DNA of 64,000 nt from Zopfochytrium polystomum (taxonomy: Eukaryota; Chytridiomycota; Chytridiomycetes; Chytridiales; Chytridiaceae). The notes under the pieces are model-generated. The model made no database searches. It saw only the letters and a list, made by a program, of their open reading frames with translations, and was not told the DNA's origin. Both the position numbers and the translations under genes were made by a program. Positions 22,523-33,800 of the stretch are shown piece by piece. The stretch is taken from positions 1 to 64,000 of the forward strand of contig JAIVFJ010000301.1 in NCBI GenBank assembly GCA_025765615.1, written 5' to 3'. How positions within the stretch are numbered: position 1 is the stretch's first letter; every line of letters begins with the position of its first letter.

Positions 22523-22783
22523 TGTTGAGAATTGGAGGGAACTGCACACGAGAATGAGATGAAGATTCTCCCACTTATATTGAGGAAGGATGACGAGAGA
22601 GAGACGTTTGGGGACGGCAACGAGGAAGGAGGGCGGCGTCACAAACCTGCACACGAGAATGAGATGAAGATTCTCCCACACCGTGTGTGACTTGGAAATC
22701 AGCATAAAAGAGGAAGAAGAGAATGGGCAAACACGTGAGAGTAAAAGGAGCAGAGAAAAAGGTCTAAAGTCTAAAAGTCAACA
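22523..22783 (-). repeat. 5' LTR of the copia element
   Basis: 261 bp, right on the map, partner of 17266-17526. Confidence 0.95.
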
Positions 22784-22788
22784 CCCGC
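22784..22788. repeat. 5-bp target site duplication, right (CCCGC)
   Basis: Matches 17261-17265. Confidence 0.9.
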
Positions 22789-23275
22789 TTGATAGTCCCT
22801 GCCGCCATGAATTTTGCCTCTGTTCGACTCCATTGCTGAGTCCGCTCACACCAGCTTGGATGAATTGGCCGTGGCGCAGCCAAGCACTGAGCCTCGCCAG
22901 CGCGCAATCGGTCGACGGAATGGCGCAAACAGCAATGACGCTGTTGCTTCAGTCGTGTCGCTGTATTACAGTTACTGCTGTTTCCGACCGCGGTGGAAGT
23001 GCGGAGGCGAAAAGCAGACGCCAAAAGCTTGCTGAACTGTTTCAAGCCCTGTGAACGCGAACCGTTGGAGCATGACGTTGCGATCGGACCTGCGCCGCCA
23101 CCGCCACCCACCACCGAAAACGTCGTCTGCTTAAAAAGAAATGACATCACGCCAGTGGGTTTTCCTCCCGCTTTTGGGGGCTCGTTCGTCAAAGTTTCAC
23201 GTGAAAAATGACCGAAAAGGTTACTTGCATCGATAACGGCGTTTTTGCTTGTTCAAAGGTTCAACGTTCGTCCTA
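22789..23275. other. Intergenic, former upstream region of copy 1
   Basis: No gene supported. Before the retrotransposon arrived this was contiguous with 17265, so it is displaced promoter-distal DNA of copy 1. Confidence 0.4.
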
Positions 23276-24394
23276 TCAATACTGCCCGTTCTTTTTGTTA
23301 TGAACAACAGCACACCCGCCCTGCTTGATATGCTCATCCACCTTTTTCTGTGCCCGCTGTTGCATCGCCTCCGCCCCGCTGAACCACCCCCTGACCCCAC
23401 TCCCGACTTTGACGTGCTTGATCTCGTCTGGCGAGGTCGGCTTCTTCTCGAACGGGTTCCAGGACTTTGACGGAGATTTGCTCCCAGCCGCTGCCGCCGC
23501 CGCCGCCGGTGCCTGCGCTGCGGCGGACTCGGGAACCTTCTCGGCTTTTGCCGACCCACTGGACAGCTTTGATGGAGCTGAGTTGGTGCGGGAGAGCGGC
23601 TTCTTTTGGTAGGGTGTGAGGGGGTTCTTTGACGAGAGTGGGTTGTTCTTGATTGCGTCCTGGACGAGAGAGTCCACGTCGGTGGAAGCGTCGGCGACAA
23701 AGTCGTCCACAGCACCGTCTTCGTCCAGGTCGCTCTCGGCCCACTCTTCCTCTTCGAATAGAGAGTCAAACGCCCTGCGAAGTGAAGAGACGCTGTCGGG
23801 CTTGAACTTCTTCTTCTTGCTGCAATCCGTCTGCGTGTTCGTCATATTGAAAGGTGTCAGCCAAACTCGATCGGCGAAGTAAAAAACGAAGCAACTCATA
23901 CCAATGTGTGGGTCCTTGTTCCACCGCAGACCGAGTAGCAGCTTTGCGATGGATCCTCCGCAAAATGGTTGACTCGCTTCGTTTCCTTGTCCTTGTCCTC
24001 TTCGAATTTTTTCTTGTAGTTTTCCTGAGTCGCCTTTTGGGCCACCTTTCGTTGTCGATGGTGACCCTTCACAATAGGTTAGACAGGGTGGGTCAAATGT
24101 ACACAACAAACGCACGGTGGTGCTCACCTCCACAAATGCCTTTCCTGCTCCAACAGCTGAAATCCCAGCTGCAGTTCCATAGATGGTGGCCGAGATGGGA
24201 TCCACACGGCGGAAGAGGCCCAACACGAAGCTGGGAGCAGCAGAGACAGATGAAGCTGACAATTGCCGGGGAGCGCGGATGGGCGAGGCGTGCGACGAAG
24301 AATCCTCATTAGAGCCACCGATCGGTGCCGCTGTTGCCGAGCCGGCCAGAGTGACGGCGGCTAATACTGCTAGAGAGAAGCGAAGGACAAGCAT
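23276..24394 (-). CDS. Array family copy 2, intact secreted protein of unknown function
   Basis: Three exons, 24394-24128, about 24066-23902 and 23830-23276, join in phase 0 to give 328 residues. Residues 1-22 are a signal peptide (MLVLRFSLAVLAAVTLAGS). Then come a Ser-rich stretch and a hydrophobic Gly/Ala segment (LFRRVDPISATIYGTAAGIS). Exon 2 is basic and acidic by turns, with CYSVCGGTRTH. Exon 3 starts TDCSKKKKFK, has an acidic block, a Lys/Ser/Pro/Ala linker, one SWNPFEKK motif, SPDEIKHVKVGSG, and ends GGCAVVHNKKNGQY. Four cysteines are shared with the other copies. I do not recognise the family. Secretion is inferred from the signal peptide; the hydrophobic segment could also anchor it in a membrane. 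Confidence 0.8.
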   Translation of the reverse strand: MLVLRFSLAVLAAVTLAGSATAAPIGGSNEDSSSHASPIRAPRQLSASSVSAAPSFVLGLFRRVDPISATIYGTAAGISAVGAGKAFVEVSTTVRLLCTFDPPCLTYCEGSPSTTKGGPKGDSGKLQEKIRRGQGQGNEASQPFCGGSIAKLLLGLRWNKDPHIGMSCFVFYFADRVWLTPFNMTNTQTDCSKKKKFKPDSVSSLRRAFDSLFEEEEWAESDLDEDGAVDDFVADASTDVDSLVQDAIKNNPLSSKNPLTPYQKKPLSRTNSAPSKLSSGSAKAEKVPESAAAQAPAAAAAAAGSKSPSKSWNPFEKKPTSPDEIKHVKVGSGVRGWFSGAEAMQQRAQKKVDEHIKQGGCAVVHNKKNGQY

Positions 24395-25785
24395 TAATTA
24401 TGCGTGGTGCTATTCGAAGTGTGGCAGTCAGCAGAGTGAAAGGGAATGGGTATTTATAGGGTTTCCCAGCTGGGGCGCATCGCACAATGGGGCAGCGCGG
24501 CTGCAGGGCGGAGTTGCTGAGAAGATCAGGACATGTGCTCGGACGGGCGCTCCCATTTTTACGTTCCACCGGCCCCCCCTCCGCCGCCGGCTGGGCTTGC
24601 GTCTAGTGTCGCTGCTGGCGCAGCCGCACACAAGTAACACGGGCAGACAAGCAGACGACAGGCGTAGGCGGCGCATCAATATTAGGATAAATTATTTGGC
24701 AATGGGCCGACAGAATGGCGCGCACTGCGAGCAACATCGGTATCGCACGGGAAAATTGCGTCATTTGCAGGAAAATCCCGGAAAAACCAATCGCAAACCC
24801 CTATCTGCTGTTGTACACCAAGCGAAGGGAGATTACTGTCCGCCCTATTGCCGCTTGCGGGCTTGCGTGATTGAAGAGCTCGTCCAAATCTCCATCTCCG
24901 CCGCCGCCGCCGTCAAGTTTCTCCCTCTACTTTCTGTGGGGGGGCTCTTTTGAACACCAGAAGTATTAGCGAGCACAAAAAAATTCAAAATCGCACACGA
25001 AGAGCAACAGGGCCGACGGAGCCTTCCAAAATGGTAAATCAACTGCTGAGCCTATCAGTTGCAGGGTACTTCATCAACATACCTTGGGTCTTCAGGAGCA
25101 GGTGCATGAGGCATCAAGCGGGAAGACTTGACTGGATAAAACCAAGTGGGGAGAATGTTTGTCGCGAAACAGAAATGATGTTATTTTCACTGTTCATTAT
25201 TGGACTCCGATTCTAAGATGAGCGACGAACAAAACAAGAGCCAAAATGCTGATCATTGCAAGTCAGTCGAGATCTAAATTGGGCTGGAATCCGACAATCG
25301 CGTGGAACTTGAGGAGGGCCTGGCTGCGAACGAAATCGCTGTTCTTTTGGTTTGGTTTTCCGTCAAGCAACAAAACTTCCGGCTCACGGATGTCTGCTCC
25401 TCCGAGCCCGGCGATCCGAGATCCGTGCAAAGGCTGGCTGCAGCCCCCTCGCCCACTGTCCAACTGGGACGCTGCAAATAACCCTTTACTATACAGAAAA
25501 AGAGGGGACTGCATAAAGCTGTGACAAATGCTTACAAACAAAGACAAAATGAAAGTTGAATACATAAATTGAGATAAATTGAGAAGTCTTAAGCTCCTTG
25601 GATTGTTTGTTTGGCAACGACTAACGACTCAGCACCACCAAGTACCACTCACTGGCAGCACGACAAGCACAACTAGTCCAACTACTCGTTCGCAGGGCTC
25701 GAGTGACGCGACTTCTGTGCTTCTGCAGCAGCTAACACCCCTTCATTTGCCTGTAAGCACGCAGAACGCGCTACTCCTACTACCA
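24395..25785. other. Intergenic, no gene recognised
   Basis: I find no frame with convincing protein character between copy 2 and the ADCK-like gene. An upstream open frame in phase with the next gene starts near 25579 but without ATG. Confidence 0.5.
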
Positions 25786-28662
25786 ATGACCTTTATGCGA
25801 CCGCGCCGTCCGAACCCCACTGGCACCAGCGGCGGCGGCGGTGTCGTCATCGCCGCAGCTGCCGCAGCCTTCTTCGTCACCCGCCGGGCCCACGCGTTCA
25901 CGAGCTGGCGAAGCGACGGCGCCCGGTGCGCGCTTTTCGTCGGAGGTGGCTTCCGCGGCAATCCCCTTGTCCTCCCCCTCCCCGCCGTCCTGCTACGCGG
26001 CCTCTCCCACAGCGGCCGTGCCAGAAGCCTCTTGTCCGCCTCCTCCGCCTCCGCGACCTTCAGCCCTCGCCCTCCGTCGTCGTCGTCCTCGCCCATCCGC
26101 ACTTTTCGACGCAATCAGACCGATTGGGTCTCAGTGCTGCCTTCGCAATTGCCGCCGCCGCCGCTCGTTTTTCAGCAGTCCAATACGCGGCATACGGCCG
26201 CCGGAAGTGGGCGCGTTAATCTTGTGGGCCTCTCCGGTATGACAGTGGCTCCGTTCAACATCGCTGCTGCTTTTTGGCCACTTGCTCGGCTAAAAGCGGC
26301 TTCAACAACCGCGGCACTGTCCTCCGGAGCCATCGACGTGAGAGGCGGCCGCCTACACTCCGCTTCGTACTCGACGAGAGTCGCACCCCCACCGTCGCCG
26401 CCGCCGCCGCCTCGGAATTCTCCCTCGCTCAAGCGAGGCCACTCGATTTTTCGTCGCGCCTTTCGGTTTTTGGGATTTTCCCTTATCTTCGTTGTCGCCG
26501 CCGCGCTCACTGCCGCTGTCGTCGTCATTATCTACCTGACACCGATCGCGATGCCGCCGCACGAAATGGTCGGCCACGCCCTCAACGTGCTGTTGCGATC
26601 TGCTCTGACTATGATTGCCGCCACCGCCATCGCCCTCGAGTACAGCATTTTGTTTTCACAGTGGTCAGAGTATAGGAGCGACGAGTACAAGGCCGCCCGA
26701 AACGTTGTGCACAAAAGGGCCGCAGAGTGGCTGCTGTGGTTGGCGCGGATCCAGAAGGGCATCTACATCAAGGTTTGTCATTCCTCAGCGGGCGGCCATT
26801 TTTAACACAAAGACCATAGTATATGCAGCACATTGCTTCGATGACTTACGTCGCTCCGGAACCGTACACGTCGACGCTCAGTGTTCTGCAGGTGAGCGGA
26901 TGGCCGTCTGTGTGTCACTGCACTTGCTGGGACACTTCTGCAGCTCACTTGCCGATTCGTCAAGGACAAAGCGCCCTTCCGTCCGTTCTCCGTTGTGACC
27001 AAGGTCGTAACCGACGAGCTGGACATTGCATCCGTCAGCGAGCGGTTCTCCGAATTTGAGGAAACCCCAATCGCTGCAGCCTCTCTTGCTCAGGTTCATC
27101 GAGGTAGGTAGTCGTCCGCTTTCGATCGAACCACCCGAACTCAACAATGCGCCTGCTTAGCAACAACAACCGACGGCCAGCTCGTGGCTGTTAAAGTCCA
27201 GTACCCAGACGTCGCCCGCCTCCTGGTCCTTGACACAGCCACCATGCAGCTGCTCTCCGACATCGCGGGCTACATGTTCCCAGACTTTTCCTTCTCGTGG
27301 GTCGTGACCGAGTTCCGCCAGACGCTGCTCGCAGAGCTGGATTTTACGAGGGAGGGCCGCAACTGCGACGCGTCCAACGCTCGGTTTGCGCATCGCAGGA
27401 ACAGCGTGCGCTGCCCCAGCGTCCGCTGGGACCTGACGAGCGAGCGCGTTCTGACGATGGAGTTTGTCGACGGAGTCAAGGTCAACCACGTCGAGGGGTT
27501 GAAAGCGCTGGGCGTCAACCCCAGGGACGTCGGAACGCTTGTTTGCGATGCGTTTGCTGAGATGATATTTTGCCACGGCGTCGTGTGAGCCGGCTTCCAT
27601 TCTTATCTTTTCTAGATGGAAAGAAGCGTGAGTTAACTTCACAACCCGCCCAAAAAAAAAAAAAACATTTAACAGGCATTGCGACCCTCACGCTGGCAAC
27701 ATGCTGGTAGTCAAGTCTCCTGCAGATCCAACAAAACCACAGCTGGTACTGCTGGATCACGGCATGTATCGGTCCCTGGACAACAAGTTCCGCGTGCTCT
27801 ACTGCAAGCTATGGAAAGCCATGGTCATGAACGACTCGCAGCTTCTTTCGGAGGTGTCCACGGAGCTCGGCGCGGGAGGACAGGAAAGGTTGGTTTGACT
27901 GCATTTTTTGTCCTTGATTTTCTTTTCGTATCTCGTTTTTGGTGCACATCGCGACAATCAAAACTCACCCCACACCACCGACAACCACCACGTCTCAGCC
28001 TGTTTCCCGTCATGTTCACGGGTCGCACAATGGACTCGTCCTCCCGGCTCGGCTCCGAGATGACCCACGCCGAGCGCGCACGGCTGCACGCGTCCATGCG
28101 CTCTTTCAGCGCCAACGATTTCGTGTCGTTTCTCGAGTCCCTGCCGCGCGACATGCTCTTTGCCGTGCGGATCGGCAACCTGGTCCAGGGGATCCACCGG
28201 GAGCTCGGCGGCGCGAACGTTGAGCGATTCTGGCTGAATGCGGCGTATGCGGTCAAGGGCACGTGGTGCGTGGGGACGGACGAAAGGGAGCGTACGGTCG
28301 CCGAGGCGGTTCGAGCAGCTCATTTAAGCGAGCTGGGAGGAAACGATGATGGTGGGAGGATTGGTAGGCAGCAGATGAGCGCGCGGTGGAGCGCGCGCGG
28401 GCTGACCGTGAGGACCCCGCTTTCTCTGATGGATGGGCTTCACGGCTGGGCAGCGCAGATCGGCTTCTTGCGAGACATGGCGTGGCTTGGCGTCAAGCGA
28501 TGGGCACTGGACCGGATGATGGAGGTCTTTTTCGTGGTCATTACCTTACGGGACTGGGTGTACGCGGACGCAGTGGCCGTGGAGGCGGCAGCAGCAGCCG
28601 CCGCCGCAGTCGACGAAGACGAGCCTGGGCCGTTCGGGCCACTACCGACCTACTCCGTTTGA
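25786..28662 (+). CDS. ADCK/UbiB-type atypical kinase
   Basis: The start is ATG 25786 (MTFMRPRRPNP), the first in-frame ATG. A long Ser/Pro/Ala/Arg-rich N-terminus could be a mitochondrial presequence. A TM helix follows (FLGFSLIFVVAAALTAAVVV). The UbiB core has, in order: the K-x-G-Q region, the Ala-rich loop (AAASLAQVHRA), VAVKVQYPDV with the ATP-binding Lys, TEFRQTLLAELDF, FCHGVVHCDPHAGNML with catalytic Asp and metal Asn, and LVLLDHGMYR, where DHG replaces DFG as in ADCK1/5. At least six introns are visible (near 26773, 26891, 27105, 27586, 27888 and others). The family supports coenzyme Q or membrane lipid homeostasis in mitochondria. The C-terminus ends in an Ala run and an acidic tail. 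Confidence 0.85.
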
Positions 28663-30884
28663 ACGAGCGGGCACAAATATCTCATTACTTGATTCTTTTT
28701 CCATTTCGACCGACCTCATGATGTGCGGATGATGTCACGTTCACTCTTTTATGTTAGACCGCGAAGCGTGAAGGTCCACAAAAAGACTGGAGTGTGATGA
28801 GATCCAACGTTCATGATAATTTAAGTCTTCTAAGGACAGTCTGGCAGCAGCAATTGTCACGGTGGCTTAAACGTCGAAGGACCCAAACAAATAAAAGGAA
28901 ACCCGCTGTTTCTCAAAGGTTCTTTGAACGGTCCAAGTTACTGGCTCACCGCCAACGAAAGGCGAGGCAGAGACTTGAACCTCCAAAAGAAGCTTCTTTC
29001 TTGCTGTAGGTTCCGGGAAGTTCCACCCTGGGTCCAGTCAGCCGGGTCACGTGCAGGCAAACCGAATGTTCGCATCAGAGAGGTACCCACGGATACGAGT
29101 AAAGCAATTTGCTGGTCAACAAAGGGCGGGGAAATGCACAAGTAGCTCTGTAAGCTGAGAAATCCTCTGATAACTCCAAGTTAACCGTCCACACATCCGA
29201 CCGATCGGTAACGCATCAAAGGGTCAGACTCAGACTTCAGAGGAATCATCCAGTCACACACGAGCGTGTCAAAGTAGGAGCAGAAAGTAGGAGGGGGACG
29301 AGTCCAGGTTCTCCGTAAGAGGTCCAAGTTACTGGCTCAAAGCTCTGTAATTCGGCAATGAGGCAGAAACCCGGGTCCCGAAGAACGTGGACTTGTTTAA
29401 AATCAACGTGAGTTGGAAAAAAATTAGCACGGAACGTCTAGCACTTCGCTCGGATCTCCTAAATACTCCAAGTTAACCGTCCACAGCACTGTTGGGCGCA
29501 GGAGGGATAAACTCGGAATATCGGGAGCTCCGCGCCGAGGCGAATCAAGTAGGGGAGTGCCGAGTGGCGGCAACGGTGACGTCCCCGTCCGCTTTAGAAG
29601 CTAAATGCTAAGTGCTTCAGACGCAAACTGAGGATTCGAGAGATCGGCAGTTAGGTGAAACGAAAGCACGATTCGTTTGCACTCTCATCGCCAGTTCACC
29701 AAAAAAATCCAAGTTAACTGTTCAGGCGGGACAGCCAACCCGAAGAGTGAAACTCAGATTCTTGGCGACCCGGAGTGGGAGGTGAACGGAAAGGCGACGC
29801 CGAAAGGAGAGGCGGGGCGGAGAGGTGGGCTGGGGCGTGGGGAATGAAGTGGCACAGCCACCAGGCAAGGTTCTCATTAAAGTCCAAGTTACTCGCCAAG
29901 CAGAACGAGCCAGTGTCGGGGAGAAACTCGGATCAAGAAGAACCATGCGCTTTGGCGATGGACGGGTAGTTGGAGAAGCGGTTTGTTGGATTGGATTGTA
30001 TTTGTGAAGTGATTGTGGGAAGGGATGGTGTGCGTCGATCCATGAAGGTAGAGGAGGAATGGCTGCGATCGTTCCTCGTGTCGAGTGAAGGTGAGGAGAT
30101 GGGGCGGGGAAGGATGCAGCCGATGAGACTGGAGAGGAGCACCTTCGATCTTATATACCAGAGAGTGGGTTGGTCCGCCGCATCAACCAAGCAGAACTTG
30201 GCAGGCGAGCGCGCCACCCTCGCGCGACGCATCTCCGCTCGGTCCACAGCCGCCAAGCGCGACAAGAGAACAGCAAGCTGTTCGCTTGCCGTAATGAGCG
30301 CACACTCGAACCAAGCCACGAACCCACATGCAAAGCACGAGCCTCCATGTTTTTTTTTGTTTTTGTGATTGCACCAGGTTTCAATGCTTCATGTTGAAAC
30401 GGCGGATAAGGATGATGCAATGAGAGCAAGGAGCAAGTATATTTTTTGTCTGAAGGTGTAATTACTTGCGGAATGCCACACAACCCAAAAAGAACAGTCT
30501 TTCTTCCGGAAAACTTCTCGGCATGTTGGGATTTGCTCGAGGCGATCCAACAACCTTCATTCCCTCAGGTGACAGGTATCATTCGGAGTGCTTAGCAGAC
30601 CTTGCTTCACTCTCCCATACTATCTGTAAATAGCAGAACTAGTCGACGAACTTGCTGTGTATTTTTGAAAATGCAGGTTGAAGTGACTGTAGCAAGTGAT
30701 AAAGATATCCCCCCAAAACAAAACAGAAGATGAGAAAAAGTGGCTGAAACAAAGCCACTCAACGGGCAAGCAAATGAGAGAGGGTGCCAAAAAATGGGTT
30801 GGCTTGACGAGTGCGCGTGTTTGAAGCACTACTACAAGTGAATGTGTTGGGGGTTGAAACTCACCCCCTCACGGTTAAAAGGTT
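28663..30884. other. Gene-poor region with dispersed TCCAAGTTA repeats
   Basis: No supported gene over 2.2 kb. Six copies of a short core CCAAGTTA occur at 28933, 29176, 29324, 29468, 29709 and 29884, alternating between a context GGTCCAAGTTACTGGCTCA and a context CTCCAAGTTAACCGTCCACA. The flanks are partly similar, so this looks like a decayed tandem repeat. Confidence 0.5.
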
Positions 30885-33800
30885 TCACGCAAGGGCGTTC
30901 AAGTTCTGGTCCTTGACCAGAGCCGCGTACACGCCGTTCAACGCCAGCAGCTCAAAGTGCGTGCCCAGCTCCGCGACGCGCCCGTTCTTGATCACCGCAA
31001 TCTGATCCGCGTTCTGGATCGTCGACAGCCTGTGCGCGATCGTGATCGTTGTCCTTCCGCCGGCCTCGATCGCCGCGTCGATCGCCTGCTGCACCAGCTT
31101 CTCCGACTCCGAGTCCAGCGCCGACGTCGCCTCGTCGAGCAGCAAGATCCGCGGGTTCCGGATGAGCGCCCGCGCGATCGCCACGCGCTGCTTCTGCCCG
31201 CCAGACAGCTGCCCGCCCTTGTCCCCGACCCGCGTGTCGTACCCGGCGGGGAGGCCGGCGACAAAGTCCGCGATGTTGGCCATCCTCGCGACCTCGGCGA
31301 GCTCGGCGTCAGTGACGTCGGTGCGGTCGGACCCCGCGAGGATGTTTTCGCGGATCGTCATGTCGAAGAGGGTCGGCTCCTGGCTGACCAGCGCCATGTT
31401 GGCGCGCAGCCCGCGCTTCATGTCCATAGATTTCACTTCGGTGCCGTCGATAGTCACGCTGCCGGCCGAGTTGTCGTAGAACCGCTCCAGCATGCCGATC
31501 GTCGTCGACTTGCCGGAACCGGAGGGCCCGACGAGCGCGATCGTTTGGTTCTTCTTGCCAGAGAGGTTCAGGTGGCCGTTGAAGATGGGCTGGTCGGGCC
31601 GCGCAGGGTACGTGAACGCGACGTTCTTGAACTCAAAGTTGCCCTCCATGTTGGTCGGCACGACGCCCGGCTGGTCCGGGTCGATCTGGGTCTGTCTGTC
31701 AATCAGCTCGAGCGTCTTGATCGCCGAGATCTTTGCCTTGCTGAACGTCGACAGGAACGTCGACGACCGCCCGATCCCCTGCGACATGATCATGACCCCC
31801 ATGATGACCGTAAACACGTTGCTAAACTCCGAGTTGCAAATGTTGGCCAGCTCCAGCCCGGCCCAGAACCCGAGCGCGTTGAGCCACTGCGTGATCGCCT
31901 GGTTCACGCCGTTGCCGAGCGACGACGTGTATGCCTTGTTGAGGGCCAGCTGGTGCGGCCGCTCGTTCTCGGCCCAGAACCGGTCTTCAAAGTACGCCTG
32001 CCGGTTCAGCGCCGCCACAGTGCGGATCTCCTTGATCGCCTCCGCGGCGACCTCTCCGGACTCGGCGTACGCCTTTTTGGTCGCGTCTTCAAAGCCCTTT
32101 CGCACCCGCGCCTCGTAGTACGTGGAGATGACAAGGAAGGGGACGCCGATGAGGCAGATCAGGGTCAGCGCCCAGCCGTAGTAGAACGCGATGACCAGAC
32201 CCGCGATGGCGGTGGAGACGAGCTGGGCGACGTCGCCCCAGACTTTGGTGACCATGTCCCCGACGCTGGACGCCTCCGTGGCGAGGGCCGTGGTCAGGGC
32301 GCCGAGGCTGTTGCCCTCCTGGTCAAAGAAGCCGCCCTCCTGCCGCATGATCGAGGCGAACGCCATGTTGCGCAGACGCCGGGTCATGGCGGCGCCGGCC
32401 GTCTCGAACGAGAGGATTTGCGTGCCAAGGCCGAACAGGACGCCGATGGCGAGAATCACAAAGGAAAATGCGTAGAGGTTGGTTCCCTGGAAGGCGGGCG
32501 GCAGCGAGCCTGCGATCTGGTCTGCGTAGAGGCCGACCAGAGCGCGAGTCAAGACGTAGGCCATGATGGGGCTGACCGCGCCGGCGATGCCGGCACCGAG
32601 CAGCCCGTATCCCAGAAAGTGCCACTCCGGCCGCATGATATTGAGGACGCGCATCATCGGCGCCTTCTGGCTCCGGTTCGTCTGCTTGTCCTTTAACTCG
32701 TTGGCTTTGGACCGCGCGAGAACCCGCGTCCGCATCTCCTCTTTGTTCTCCGTCCAAAGGCTCTTGCCATGGCCCTTGCCGGTGCCGCTGCCGATGTTGT
32801 CGACGTTGACGACCATAAAATCCGTCTTGGCCGTCTCGATCTCCTTCGCCTCGGCCGCCAGCTCCTTTTGCAGCTCCGCGTCCGAAATGTGCCCGTACTC
32901 CTCAATGTTCTCCGCGCTAGCGCCCTCGCCGCTGGTGAGCTTTGCGTCGTTGGCGCTCTTGAGCTTCTGCTTCTCGACCAGTTCGAAGTACACCCCGCCG
33001 CGCGCGATCAGCTCGTCGTGCTTGCCCGTCTCGACGATGCGCCCCTGGTTCATAACGATGATCAGGTCCGCGTTGCGGATCGTGGACAGCCGGTGCGCGA
33101 TGACCACGGTCGTGCGGTCCGCGGCGGCGACGTCCAGCGCGCGCTGCACGATGCGCTCCGACTGCGTGTCGAGCGCCGACGTCGCTTCGTCGAGGAGCAG
33201 CACTTTCGGGTTGCGGATAAGCGCACGTGCGATCGCGATGCGCTGCTTCTGCCCGCCGGACATCATCCCGCCGTGCTCGCCCACCATCGTGTCGTACCCG
33301 TGCGGCAGGCTAGTGATGAACGTGTGGCAGTTGGCCATCTTGCACGCCGCGACCAGGTCGTCCTCCGACACTTCGCTCGTGGCTCCAAGGAGGATGTTTT
33401 GCTTGATCGTCAGGTTGAAGAGCACAGGCTCCTGCGAGACGACGCCGATCTGCGCACGCAGCCACTTGATATTGTAGTCCTTGATGTTGCGGCCGTCGAA
33501 GAGCACCTCGCCGCCGATCGCGTCGTAGAACCGCTGGATCAGCCCGACGCAAGTCGACTTGCCCGACCCGGAAGACCCCACGAACGCCACCGTCTGCCCC
33601 GGCTTGATCTTGAGGCTAAAGTCGTGGAGGATGGGGATGTCCGGGCGGGATGGGTAGTGGAATTTTACGTGCTTGAACTCGATCGTGCCCACGACTTCGT
33701 TGGCCTTGATGCCGTCATCGGAGCGCGGGTCGATGGTTGGCACGCGGTCGATGGTGTTGTAAATGTTGATTGCCGCGCCGCGGGCGGACGCGACGGCCGA

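Larger units (their letters stand above)
17266..22783 (-). mobile_element. Ty1/copia LTR retrotransposon, full length, 5.5 kb
   Basis: Two 261-bp LTRs (TGTTG...CAACA ends) flank a minus-strand gag-pol with the copia order protease, integrase, reverse transcriptase, RNase H. A 5-bp duplication CCCGC borders it. I see one difference between the LTRs (A at the left copy, G at the right, within the GGGCAAACACRTGAGAG stretch), so insertion was recent. Next to the 5' LTR is a tRNA-iMet-like primer site. Coding is interrupted by two frameshifts and one stop, so this copy may be non-autonomous unless these are sequence errors. Confidence 0.95.

Noticed and set aside
28930..29000. tRNA on the minus strand (GGTTCAAGTCT box)
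   Set aside because: T-stem and acceptor do not pair.
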